From contig DASPIK010000059.1 in NCBI GenBank assembly GCA_035629075.1, positions 6,645-70,644 on the forward strand: a DNA stretch of 64,000 nucleotides, given 5' to 3'. Source of the DNA: JAEZPW01 sp035629075. Lineage in GTDB: Bacteria > Acidobacteriota > Terriglobia > Terriglobales > Acidobacteriaceae. The position numbers and the translations under genes were made by a program. Of this stretch, positions 18,401 to 25,971 are shown piece by piece. Within the stretch, counting starts at the first letter, position 1; every line of letters begins with the position of its first letter. The notes beneath the pieces are model-generated. The model was given only the letters and a program-made list of their open reading frames with translations. It was not told the origin of the DNA and ran no database searches.

Positions 18401-18620
18401 CGCGAACAATGCTTCCTTGATAGCCGTTGAGTGGACCCGCCACTCCGGCTGCTATCGAGAGCTTCCGCGCCTCACTGGTCGGAACAGAGTCTTCCTTCCC
18501 CTGCGCAGGCCGTTCCTGGGCAGCCTTCGGCGTCGGCGGAACGACGTTCTGAGCGAGCGCCAGCCCTGGCGACAGACACAACAGCAACGCGACCACCCAG
18601 GCTGTTTTTCGTTGAAGCAT
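15408..18620 (-). CDS. BamA/TamA-like Omp85 outer-membrane assembly protein with about seven POTRA repeats
   Basis: A 1070-residue Omp85 protein. A signal peptide (residues 1-23, ending ALAQ) is followed by about seven POTRA-like repeats. Their strand motifs include VRDIQFRGFSSNERV, IGGVTVQGNPKRPT, IGKIIVQGNPGYSV, VAVMVNGNKYFDD, VNSLKIIGNKTVPEE and VNSVLVSGLNYTRP. The last 400 residues form the 16-stranded barrel with the lid-loop motif SHRGFALNQAGPRD and a terminal phenylalanine. A disordered Pro/Gly-rich insert (about 672-705) precedes the first strand. Canonical BamA has five POTRAs and TamA three, so this is a divergent paralogue. Its operon partners, a SurA-like protein and TamB, favour a TamA/TamB-like translocation role. 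Confidence 0.85.
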   Translation of the reverse strand: MLQRKTAWVVALLLCLSPGLALAQNVVPPTPKAAQERPAQGKEDSVPTSEARKLSIAAGVAGPLNGYQGSIVRDIQFRGFSSNERVTKHLHELVSQQTGQPLDRNSLRRSIQSLYATGRFANIEVQAEPLGHKEMRLVFVGRENYFIGGVTVQGNPKRPTAAQLVNASKLQLGELFTPEKLERAVANMRSVLVDNGYYRPEIRHTQQYRPDIEQVLVQFDIVPNEPAKIGKIIVQGNPGYSVGQVEDIAHMHPGDTVSSQRVTRALQRLRNKYQKQKRLEAQVSIVDRTYHPDTNRLDYVFRIDRGPTVDVQVEGADIRKGLLKRYVPIYEEGAVDDDLLNEGRRNLRDHLQTKGYFYAEVDFERDYDESANKLNVVYKVDRGDSQDLVAVMVNGNKYFDDATIRERMGVRAATGFFTHGVFSQSQLARDIESIENLYRANGFLDVKVKGEVIGKYRGDERDIAVAITVDEGEQTRVNSLKIIGNKTVPEEQIRNLLTTIEGQPFSDFNVATDRDSIVNYYFNHGFPDIQFESASKPVEGKPKLRDVVFTLKEGEQVFVNSVLVSGLNYTRPFVVQRELQVHEGDPLSQMGMLESQRRLYDLGIFNEVDMAVQNPDGAAKYKDILFQVREAQRWTFNYGFGFEVQTGSQPLNADLINTAPAPGVHVPPNTTPPQGGTINTADPDGGTGVSPRVSFEVTRLNFRGRNHTLLFKSHVGRLSRRALVSYDAPRWFDKENLRMTFTIFADNSRDVRTFTSERLEGSAQAEQVLSRVTTLLYRFQYRRVKVDPRTLVISPEQIPILSRPVRVGMPSFTYIRDKRDDPIDTHKGNYTTFDTGIAAGAFGSAANFGRFLIQNSTYVPIKKRFVLARSTRIGVEEPFGKGNKAIIPLPERFFAGGSQSHRGFALNQAGPRDLFTGFPLGGNAIFVNQVELRMPPVALPWVGENLNFVLFHDSGNVFESGQDMAKSLFRWYQPRREACSSEVTRLSCSFNYMSHAVGLGARYKTPMGPIRVDFSYNLNPSAFPFYVQCPSTPPTGNNPGPCATLPASSLLFQSGTLRHFNFFFSIGQTF

Positions 18621-18834
18621 TCCCCTCGCTTCCGCCAGCGAAGCCAGATATCCCGCCAGTCAAAGTAGCCAAATTCGGTGCGTAGTAGTGGGAGCGAAAC
18701 GAGTTAATCTCACGCTCCCGTCGCTACGCCAGATTGTCGCCGAACTGCGATTGAGTATCGAAAACCAATCCGCCCTGGGTTAAACCCGCAACCGGTCTCC
18801 TTGACGCTATGAGACTGTGAACAAAGCTGCCACT

Positions 18835-18840
18835 TATAAT
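18835..18840 (+). promoter_or_regulatory. Probable -10 element of the ThiF/MoeB-like gene
   Basis: A perfect TATAAT lies 27 nt upstream of the ATG at 18868. No good -35 is found at 16-18 nt; a TTGACG at 18801-18806 is 28 nt away and too far. Weakly supported as a promoter. Confidence 0.35.
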
Positions 18841-18867
18841 AAATCGGTCAGACGAAACTAAACCAAA

Positions 18868-19890
18868 ATGACCGTAACTTCCGAAGAACGTTATTCGCGA
18901 CAGGTCCTGTTTCGGGGCATTGGAACCGAGGGCCAGCACCGTCTCAGGCAGTCGCGTATCGCCATTATTGGCTGCGGCGCAACGGGTTCAGCACTGGCTT
19001 CGTTACTTGGGCGCGCTGGCGTAGGTTATCTGCGCATCGTCGACCGTGACTACGTTGAGCCGAGCAATTTGCAGCGTCAGGGCTTATTCGACGAATCGGA
19101 CGCAGCAGAATCGCTGCCAAAAGCAGTAGCCGCGGCCCGCAAAATTGCCACTTTTAACTCGGAAATCACGGTCGCGGTCGAGGTCGCGGATCTCACCCCG
19201 TCGAACGTCGAACAACTGCTTGGTGGCGTTGACCTGGTTCTGGACGGAACAGACAATTTCGAGACCCGGTACCTTATTAATGACTTCGCTGTAGCGAACC
19301 GTGTGCCGTGGATCTATACCGCGGCCGTAGGCAGCTATTGCGTGGCAATGAACGTCGTTCCGGGTGAAACGGCTTGCCTTGCTTGCATTTTCCCCGAGTC
19401 GCCCCGTGGAACGGTCGAAACCTGTGATACCAGCGGCATTCTTAACTCGGCCGTAAACGCGATAGCTTCGATCTCGGCTACGGAGGCGCTGAAGTTTCTC
19501 GTCGGAGCCAAGCAGCAGCTACGGAGAACGCTACTCTCTATGGACGTGTGGTGGAACGACCGATCCGAGATTGCCACATCAAACCCGCGCCCGGATTGTG
19601 AGTGTTGCCAGCAGCGTGAATTCCGGCATTTGAACGGCGAAGGTCGTCCCCACATCACTCTTTGCGGCCGCAACTCCGTCCAGATCCACGAGCGCCAGCG
19701 CCCGATCGAGTTTGCCGACATGAGCGAACGCCTGAAGCCTCATGGTCTGGTTCGATATAACGAATTTGTGCTGAAATTCTGGCGCGAACCTTATGAGATG
19801 ACGCTATTTCCAGACGGCCGGGCGATCATTAAGGGTACGACAGACACCGGTGTGGCACGCAGTCTGTATGCAAGATTTGTGGGCAGTTAA
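18868..19890 (+). CDS. ThiF/MoeB/HesA-family E1-like adenylyltransferase
   Basis: A 340-residue member of the ubiquitin-activating-like family. It has the RYSRQVLF entry motif, the nucleotide-binding loop IIGCGATGS (residues 33-41), DRDYVEPSNLQRQ (59-71) and DGTDNFETRYLIND (126-139). Zinc-binding cysteine pairs are Cys170/Cys173 and Cys244/Cys247, and a candidate catalytic Cys186 sits in GTVETCDTSG. Such enzymes adenylate the C-terminal glycine of ThiS or MoaD for sulfur transfer in thiamine or molybdopterin synthesis. No sulfur-carrier gene is next to it, so the pathway is not settled. It has a short C-terminal extension and no rhodanese domain. Confidence 0.85.
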   Translation: MTVTSEERYSRQVLFRGIGTEGQHRLRQSRIAIIGCGATGSALASLLGRAGVGYLRIVDRDYVEPSNLQRQGLFDESDAAESLPKAVAAARKIATFNSEITVAVEVADLTPSNVEQLLGGVDLVLDGTDNFETRYLINDFAVANRVPWIYTAAVGSYCVAMNVVPGETACLACIFPESPRGTVETCDTSGILNSAVNAIASISATEALKFLVGAKQQLRRTLLSMDVWWNDRSEIATSNPRPDCECCQQREFRHLNGEGRPHITLCGRNSVQIHERQRPIEFADMSERLKPHGLVRYNEFVLKFWREPYEMTLFPDGRAIIKGTTDTGVARSLYARFVGS

Positions 19891-19994
19891 CACCCAGTTA
19901 ACGAGGGGTGCCATGGTCGCTGGCATCCCAAGGCTCACCCCTTCACTCCTACTTACCTACTGCTCCCCGCAGTTCTGTTGAACTCGGAGGCTCC

Positions 19995-20510
19995 ATGCGG
20001 CGTCCCCTGCTCCTGTTCGGTTTCGTGCTGCTGTCCGTTGTCGTGGCTGCGCAACTGCCTGACTCCATCGACGGAAGTTTGCCAGCTTACGGCGTTGAAG
20101 GCGCGAGGCTTTCGATGCCGATCATGACCACCCCGGTCGTGAGTCTGAACTCCGTCTCGCCGGCCCCGGTCGGTGCGAGCAATGCAACTGCCGGCCTTTC
20201 CGCCGGCGCGACCAACGCGACGTTGTCCGATCCCTATGAGCCTACGAGCGCAGTCACACTGGAACCACAGTTTCTGACGTCGTTAGGCTGGGCAGCAGCA
20301 GAGCGGTTCGAGGATCACGAAGCGATCGCACAGCGCGGCTTCGATACTGGCGCGGCGCAGTTCCGCTCTGCATACGGGCTACCGACAGCCATAAGTAAGG
20401 CAAGTTTGGGCGAGATTGCTCGCGGGTACCGCCAGCGCCGACCGGCCCAAGATCGCCGCGTTTACACAAACGAAGACATAGAGCGGCTCAACCGCGGTCC
20501 GTCGCGATAA
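19995..20510 (+). CDS. Secreted protein of unknown function
   Basis: The start is the ATG at 19995, 4 nt after CGGAGG; the longer upstream frame is not supported. The 171-residue product opens with a signal peptide (MRRPLLLFGFVLLSVVVAAQ). A low-complexity Ala/Ser/Thr/Asn region follows (about residues 50-80), then a charged helical tail ending in RRVYTNEDIERLNRG. I have an impression that the YTNEDIxRLN tail recurs in exported Acidobacteriota proteins, but I cannot assign a function. It follows the ThiF-like gene by about 100 nt on the same strand. Confidence 0.65.
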   Translation: MRRPLLLFGFVLLSVVVAAQLPDSIDGSLPAYGVEGARLSMPIMTTPVVSLNSVSPAPVGASNATAGLSAGATNATLSDPYEPTSAVTLEPQFLTSLGWAAAERFEDHEAIAQRGFDTGAAQFRSAYGLPTAISKASLGEIARGYRQRRPAQDRRVYTNEDIERLNRGPSR

Positions 20511-20748
20511 CGTCAGGTCTGCTTCGCCGAGTCAAAAGCGCCGCGCCGCGTCAGCCCTCGCTTCGCTCGGAAAGACAAAAAACTCCATCGAAATGCGTTC
20601 ACTACGTTTCCTACGCACGCGAGGGGCTCTATTCGCGCCGCTCTGCCCCTGTTCTGCCTGAGTAGCTTCTGATAATCTTACGATTCCCGGCACGGCAGGA
20701 GATGACGAATTCCTCATCTGCCTGCTGAATCTGTGCCCAGGTGCACAC

Positions 20749-22128
20749 ATGACAGACGTTACTGCGCCGCAGTCAAAGCAGTCCGGAACAATGTCCCGTC
20801 CTGAACCCAGTGGCCTGTACCGGTGGATCGCGCTGGTCTTCGTCAGTCTGACGATGTTCGGGAATTACTACATCTACGACAGCATCAACCCGCTGGAAGG
20901 GATATTCAAAAGCCAACTCGGGTTTACGGCGGAGAAGTTCGGCTGGCTGAACTCGAGCTACAGCGTCGCTGCAGTGCTCACGCTCCTGATCGGCGGCATC
21001 ATCATTGACCGGTTCGGAACCAAGAAGTCGATCGCACTGTTTTCGGTGTTGTGCCTGGTTGGCGCGGCGCTAATGGTGCTGAAGGGAAGCTTCTGGTTCA
21101 TGATCGCTGGTCGCGTGGTTCTCGGGCTCGGCGCTGAGTCTTTGATCGTTGCGGTTACGACGGCACTGGCGAAGTGGTTCAAAGGAAAGGAACTGAGCTT
21201 CGCGTTCGGTGTGAACCTGACCATCGCACGTCTTGCATCGGTAGCTGCGGACAGGTCTCCTAGTTGGGCACACGGGGCTTTCTACCCACAAGGTCCGGAA
21301 GGTGGAGCGAGTTGGCAGGGACCGCTGCTCATCGCTGTCGTTGCAGGAGTCATCTGCGTTGTGGCTGCCGCGGTCTACTGGGTGCTGGAAGCCTACGCAG
21401 AACGAAACTACACGCTGGGAAAAGCTGGTTCTGTCGATAAGTTGGAAGTGAGCAAGGGGCTTAGCTTCAATAAGTCCTACTGGCTCGTTGTTGGGCTCTG
21501 TTTTACGTTCTATTCAGCTATCTTCCCATTTCGTACATTCGCCATCGAGTTCTTCACAAACAAGATCCTGCAGCCAATGGGGGGTGCTGCGGCTTCCGCA
21601 TCCGCCCAGATCGCCGCACAACAACAAGCGGGCGAACTTAACAGCTATCTACCCTTGACGGCGATGATCGCTACCCCGCTATTTGGCTTGTTGGTGGACA
21701 AGATCGGCAATCGCGCGCTGCTGATGATGGTCGGTTCCGTGCTACTCATGCCGGTATACCTGATGATGGCCTACGCCGAGGTTCCGCTGTTCGTTCCGGT
21801 CATGATGATGGGAATTGCGTTCTCGCTTGTGCCGGCCGTCATGTGGCCGAGCGTGGCATACATCGTTGACGAGTCGAGGCTTGGCACAGCATACGCGCTC
21901 ATGACGCTAATCCAGCAGATCGGTTTCTTCGCCCTGAACTGGATGATCGGAAAGACAAACGACTACACACACGCTGGCATCGGTAATGCCTCGGCCTACG
22001 CAGCCGGTATGTGGATCTTCTCGATACTCGGCTTTGTGGGTTTAGCATTCGCCATACTGCTACGTCGCCGCGAAACAGGTCCGGAAGGGCACGGGCTCGA
22101 AACGATCACCACCAAGACCGGCGCATAG
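20749..22128 (+). CDS. MFS transporter of the MFSD1-like type
   Basis: A 459-residue major facilitator protein with about 12 membrane helices. The first half carries LIGGIIIDRFGTKKS, the MFS A-motif region between helices 2 and 3, and GRVVLGLGAESLIVAVTTAL, then AKWFKGKELSFAFGVNL. The GxGxESL..A..T....WFKGKEL..AFG pattern recalls eukaryotic MFSD1, a lysosomal dipeptide carrier, more than sugar porters. A second-half loop rich in Ala/Gln (QPMGGAAASASAQIAAQQQAG) is probably flexible. Peptide transport is only a guess from that resemblance. No obvious operon partner. Confidence 0.8.
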   Translation: MTDVTAPQSKQSGTMSRPEPSGLYRWIALVFVSLTMFGNYYIYDSINPLEGIFKSQLGFTAEKFGWLNSSYSVAAVLTLLIGGIIIDRFGTKKSIALFSVLCLVGAALMVLKGSFWFMIAGRVVLGLGAESLIVAVTTALAKWFKGKELSFAFGVNLTIARLASVAADRSPSWAHGAFYPQGPEGGASWQGPLLIAVVAGVICVVAAAVYWVLEAYAERNYTLGKAGSVDKLEVSKGLSFNKSYWLVVGLCFTFYSAIFPFRTFAIEFFTNKILQPMGGAAASASAQIAAQQQAGELNSYLPLTAMIATPLFGLLVDKIGNRALLMMVGSVLLMPVYLMMAYAEVPLFVPVMMMGIAFSLVPAVMWPSVAYIVDESRLGTAYALMTLIQQIGFFALNWMIGKTNDYTHAGIGNASAYAAGMWIFSILGFVGLAFAILLRRRETGPEGHGLETITTKTGA

Positions 22129-22298
22129 GTTCGACGGCTGTTGCGCGGACGGTCCTCCCGCGCAACAGCCTCCCTACAACACACTTCATCGTGATCCTCT
22201 TCTCTCCTCCGCTCTGTTGTTGCTGCTTCGCAAACAGCACCTCCATGCGGCTGGGCATCTATGTACTGCGGCGAAACCAGACGCCGATGGAGGGCATA

Positions 22299-22496
22299 AT
22301 GAATGAACTCGTTCAACAGGTGACACAACGCGCAGGCATTTCGGAGGACAAAGCTCGTACGGCGGTCGACATAGTCGTCAACTATCTCAAACAGAAGCTC
22401 CCTGGTCCGTTGGGTTCCCAGATCGACTCGGCGCTCTCTGGTGGAGGCGGTGTAGCTGGCTCAATTGGCGACATGTTTGGAAAGAAGTCCGCTTGA
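22299..22496 (+). CDS. Small helical protein with glycine-rich hinge
   Basis: A 65-residue protein starting at ATG 22299, 4 nt after GGAGGG. An amphipathic helix (ISEDKARTAVDIVVNYLKQKL) is followed by a Gly-rich hinge (SGGGGVAGSIGDMFGKK). It resembles short DUF2267/DUF2780-like proteins, but the match is loose. The gene has its own ribosome-binding site and a terminator, so it is probably expressed alone. Function unknown. Confidence 0.6.
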   Translation: MNELVQQVTQRAGISEDKARTAVDIVVNYLKQKLPGPLGSQIDSALSGGGGVAGSIGDMFGKKSA

Positions 22497-22515
22497 ATGG
22501 GAGTTCGCGTCCCGT

Positions 22516-22537
22516 AAACCGCCCCAATGGGCGGTTT
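22516..22537 (+). terminator. Intrinsic terminator
   Basis: A perfect 9-bp stem (AAACCGCCC / GGGCGGTTT) with a CAAT loop, followed by ATTGTTTC. It lies 20 nt after the stop of the small helical protein. Confidence 0.75.
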
Positions 22538-22622
22538 ATTGTTTCACCATTGTTCCCGGAGATCGGAATTGCGTCAGAATTGTTTCCCGGTCACGCTGAT
22601 CCGGGCCGCAACGTCCGAGATT

Positions 22623-25154
22623 ATGAAGCTGCGTAAGCAAAGGCGAACGCTGAAGATGCTGGCCTCCCTCCTTTGTTTCTGCGTGGCCATCGCACAGCAA
22701 CTGCCGGCGCAGGTATCGCGCCCGACGGTACCCGCGACGGCTACGGCTCAGCATGCTCGTCTCACCGTTACTGTGCTGGATGAGAACGGTGTTGCCGTAC
22801 CTTCGGCCCATATCTTTCTTGGCACAACTCCGCCAGTTCTGCACTGCGAGACAAATCATGCTGGACGATGCACCTTCAGGCTGGCGGGCACAGGCGTTTA
22901 CGCAATGCGCATCGAAAAGGCCGGTTTCTATCAATTGAATGTGCCCGAAGTCCATACCGGCCAAACCGATTTCATTGAGGTTACGATCAACCACCAGCAG
23001 GAGGTCAGGGAGACCGTCGATGTAGTTGAGTCCCAGCCCGCTATCGATGCCGAGCGCACGGCACGAACTGAGGTCCTAACAACCAACGAAATCCTGAACG
23101 TGCCCTATGCGACGAGCAGGGACATTCGCCAAGCTTTGCCGCTGCTGCCCGGCATTGTGCGGGATCAGTCAGGCAATATTCACGTGGGAGGAGCGTCGAT
23201 CACCCAGACGCTGAACCTGCTGGATGGCTTTAACATCGGCGTACCAACCACATCATTTGCCGAATTGCACGTCAGTGCCGATGCCGTTCGTGCGATTGAC
23301 GCTGAGACAGCGCGCTATTCCGCCGAACATGGCAAGGGCACCAGCGTGCTCGGTCTGAATACTGGGATCGGCGACGACAAACTCCGGTTCAGCGCCACGA
23401 ACTTCATCCCATCCTTTCAGTTGCGAAAGGGATTGAACCTGAACCAGTGGGTACCACGAGCAACACTGTCGGGCCCCATACGGAAAGGCCGTGCATGGTT
23501 CTTTCTGGCTCCGGATGCCGAATACGATTTGACCATCGTGAAGGAACTCCCGGATGGCGCTGACCGTGCACAATCATGGCGCGCCAGCAATCTTGCCAAG
23601 ATGCAAGTCAACATTACGCCCGCAAACATACTCACCACGGAATTGCTGCTCAATACCTTTCACGCCAAGAATGCGGGCCTGTCGATATTCAACCCGGTCG
23701 AGACAACGCTCAATGAACGCGCGACCTCGTGGATGGCGGCCATACGCGATCAACACTACTTCCGCTCGGGTGCACTGATCGAAGCAGGTGCAGCCGTCAC
23801 ACATTTCAGCAATCGGAGCACTCCTCTTGGGACCACCCCGTACGTCATCGAGCCGGGGAACATCCACGGCAGTTACTTCGAAACCACGTACGGCGAAGCG
23901 CGGCGCGTGCAGGGCTTCGCAAACGTTTATCTGGCACCTGTGCAATGGCGCGGCCGTCACGACTTAAAGTTCGGGATGGATGCGAGCAGCATCAACTATG
24001 ACCGACGCTTTTCTCGCGACTCCATCTTCATGCTGCGCGCAGATGGATCGCGCGGGCGCGAAAGCTACTTTCCAGGCACACCACGACTCGCGGTTTCGAA
24101 CTTTGAAGGCGCAGGATACGTCCAGGACCGCTGGTCCGCTACCAGTCGGCTGCTGGTGGAAGCCGGGCTCAGGCTCGACTGGGACCAGATCATCCGAGAT
24201 GCGCTGCTTTCCCCGCGAATTGCGGCCACGTACATGATTGGCGGAGCGGGCGAGACAAAGGTCTCAGCGGGCCTCGGGGTATTCCATCAGTCCACGAACC
24301 TTGATCTGATCGGCCGGTCACAAGCCGGATCGCGGCTGGACGTCTTTTACGCTGCCGACGGCGTGACGCCGCTCGCCCCCCCCACGGTGACCCGGTTCGT
24401 GGTGAATCGCAGCGCTGTTGAGGAACCGCGTTTCCTGAATTGGAGTATTGGGCTGGAACACAAGCTCCCGCACGCGGTTTACGCCCGGTTGGACTTTGTC
24501 CAGAAGCGGGGCAACAACGGATTCGTGTTCCTCAACGTTGATCCCGGCCTGGCGCTCGGCGAGTACCGACTTCGGAACTTGCGTCGGGACCGCTACAACG
24601 CGGTCACGCTAACTCTGCGCCACACGTTCCGGGAGGCTTATCCAGTCCTACTCGCGTACACCCGATCTTCCGCCCGCACGAATGCCGCTTTCGATTTCAA
24701 TCCGAGCAGCCCGGTCATAGGTACGCAACAACCTGGTGCTCTACCTTGGGATACGCCGAACCGTATAGTTGCTTGGGGATGGGCGCCATTCGTGAAGAAG
24801 ACGACACTGGGTTACGCAATGGAGTGGCGCGATGGTTACCCGTTCAGTGCGGTGAATTCGCTGCAACAGATCGCTGGGCGAGCACAGTCATACCGATACC
24901 CCGACTATTTCACGCTGGCTGTTTCTCTTGAGCGCCGCTTTCATCTGCTGGGATATCACCTTGCAATCCGTGGCACGATCGAGAACATAACGAATCGCCG
25001 CAATCCAACTTCCGTCGAGAACAACATCGACGCGCCGGGCTTTCTGACATTCGGCGGAACGGGTCACCGTACGATGAATGGCAGAATACGATTCCTTGGA
25101 AGAAGCAAGGACAAGGATAAAGCCGCACCGACATCGCAAAATAGCTCCCCATAG
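22623..25154 (+). CDS. TonB-dependent-receptor-like outer-membrane protein with N-terminal CarboxypepD_reg-like domain
   Basis: The start is ATG 22623; the preceding 32 codons of open frame overlap a terminator. The 843-residue product has a signal peptide (MLASLLCFCVAIAQQLPAQ) and an Ig-like carboxypeptidase-regulatory domain (residues about 40-125, LTVTVLDENGVAVPSAHIFLG). A plug domain follows (DIRQALPLLPGIVRDQSGNIHVGG), then a beta-barrel to the end. The layout matches the Oar/SusC-like receptors expanded in Acidobacteriota. No TonB box is obvious. Ligand unknown; the neighbours give no clue. Confidence 0.85.
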   Translation: MKLRKQRRTLKMLASLLCFCVAIAQQLPAQVSRPTVPATATAQHARLTVTVLDENGVAVPSAHIFLGTTPPVLHCETNHAGRCTFRLAGTGVYAMRIEKAGFYQLNVPEVHTGQTDFIEVTINHQQEVRETVDVVESQPAIDAERTARTEVLTTNEILNVPYATSRDIRQALPLLPGIVRDQSGNIHVGGASITQTLNLLDGFNIGVPTTSFAELHVSADAVRAIDAETARYSAEHGKGTSVLGLNTGIGDDKLRFSATNFIPSFQLRKGLNLNQWVPRATLSGPIRKGRAWFFLAPDAEYDLTIVKELPDGADRAQSWRASNLAKMQVNITPANILTTELLLNTFHAKNAGLSIFNPVETTLNERATSWMAAIRDQHYFRSGALIEAGAAVTHFSNRSTPLGTTPYVIEPGNIHGSYFETTYGEARRVQGFANVYLAPVQWRGRHDLKFGMDASSINYDRRFSRDSIFMLRADGSRGRESYFPGTPRLAVSNFEGAGYVQDRWSATSRLLVEAGLRLDWDQIIRDALLSPRIAATYMIGGAGETKVSAGLGVFHQSTNLDLIGRSQAGSRLDVFYAADGVTPLAPPTVTRFVVNRSAVEEPRFLNWSIGLEHKLPHAVYARLDFVQKRGNNGFVFLNVDPGLALGEYRLRNLRRDRYNAVTLTLRHTFREAYPVLLAYTRSSARTNAAFDFNPSSPVIGTQQPGALPWDTPNRIVAWGWAPFVKKTTLGYAMEWRDGYPFSAVNSLQQIAGRAQSYRYPDYFTLAVSLERRFHLLGYHLAIRGTIENITNRRNPTSVENNIDAPGFLTFGGTGHRTMNGRIRFLGRSKDKDKAAPTSQNSSP

Positions 25155-25191
25155 GCTCCGGAACCGTGGTGTGCTCAGGTAAAATGTGGGC

Positions 25192-25971
25192 ATGGCCTCC
25201 ACCCAAACCGGCCGCCAGGTACTCGAAGCCGCGCCACGTACGCGTGTATCTTTTTCGCTCGTCCTCCCCACATTGAACGAAGCAGCCAACATCGAACGAA
25301 TGGTCAGGACGATGGACCGCGTCCTGCGCACCGCCGGCACGCCCGATTTCGAGATCATTGTCGTGGACGATAACAGTCCTGACGGCACTGGACAGATAGC
25401 CGACAGGCTTGCGTCGGAGATGCCTGGCCGCGTGCGTGTTGTACATCGGATCGGCAAGGCTAGTCTGGGCACAGCGGCTGTGGCCGGGTGGGACACTGCC
25501 GAGAGCGACATTCTGGCGCTGATGGATGCCGATTTTCAGCATCCTCCAGAGCTGATGCCACGGCTGATCCAGGCCATTCGAGACGGCGCGGATATCGCGG
25601 TGGGCAGCCGATATGCCGAAGGCGGTGCGATGTCGGAAGAATGGAGCTTGGCACGAAAGTTGATCTCCGGCTTCGGCACGGTCGTCGTGAAACTGCTTCT
25701 TGGATCGTCGCTGAAAAGGGTTCGGGATCCATTCTCAGGCTGCTTCGCAATGCGCCGTAACGTGATCGCTGACAAGCACCTTCATCCTGAGGGGTTCAAG
25801 GTGCTGATGGAGGTGCTCGCGGTGGGCGATTACAGCAGTGTTTGCGAAGTCCCTTACGAGTTCTCAGCTCGCACAGCGGGGCAAAGCAAGCTGCGCCTGC
25901 GGGTCGCTATCGACGACTTTCTCCTGTTAGTAAGGCTGGCATGGCAAACTCGGCGAAAGCGTGCGAACTGA
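25192..25971 (+). CDS. Family-2 glycosyltransferase (polyprenol-phosphate mannosyltransferase-like)
   Basis: A 259-residue GT2 enzyme. The motifs are SLVLPTLNEAANIERMV at the N-terminus, VVDDNSPDGT, then LMDADFQHPPELMPRL, the metal-binding DxD-like site, and GSRYAEGG. The order and spacing match dolichyl-phosphate mannose synthase (Dpm1) homologues, which charge a polyprenyl phosphate with a sugar from a nucleotide donor. It lacks the C-terminal membrane domain of some relatives. The start is ATG 25192; a GTG two codons upstream is equally possible. Confidence 0.85.
   Translation: MASTQTGRQVLEAAPRTRVSFSLVLPTLNEAANIERMVRTMDRVLRTAGTPDFEIIVVDDNSPDGTGQIADRLASEMPGRVRVVHRIGKASLGTAAVAGWDTAESDILALMDADFQHPPELMPRLIQAIRDGADIAVGSRYAEGGAMSEEWSLARKLISGFGTVVVKLLLGSSLKRVRDPFSGCFAMRRNVIADKHLHPEGFKVLMEVLAVGDYSSVCEVPYEFSARTAGQSKLRLRVAIDDFLLLVRLAWQTRRKRAN

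Noticed and set aside
24888..25542. Two overlapping minus-strand frames of about 210 residues opposite the receptor and glycosyltransferase genes
   Set aside because: Antisense to well-supported genes, without motifs or start signals.
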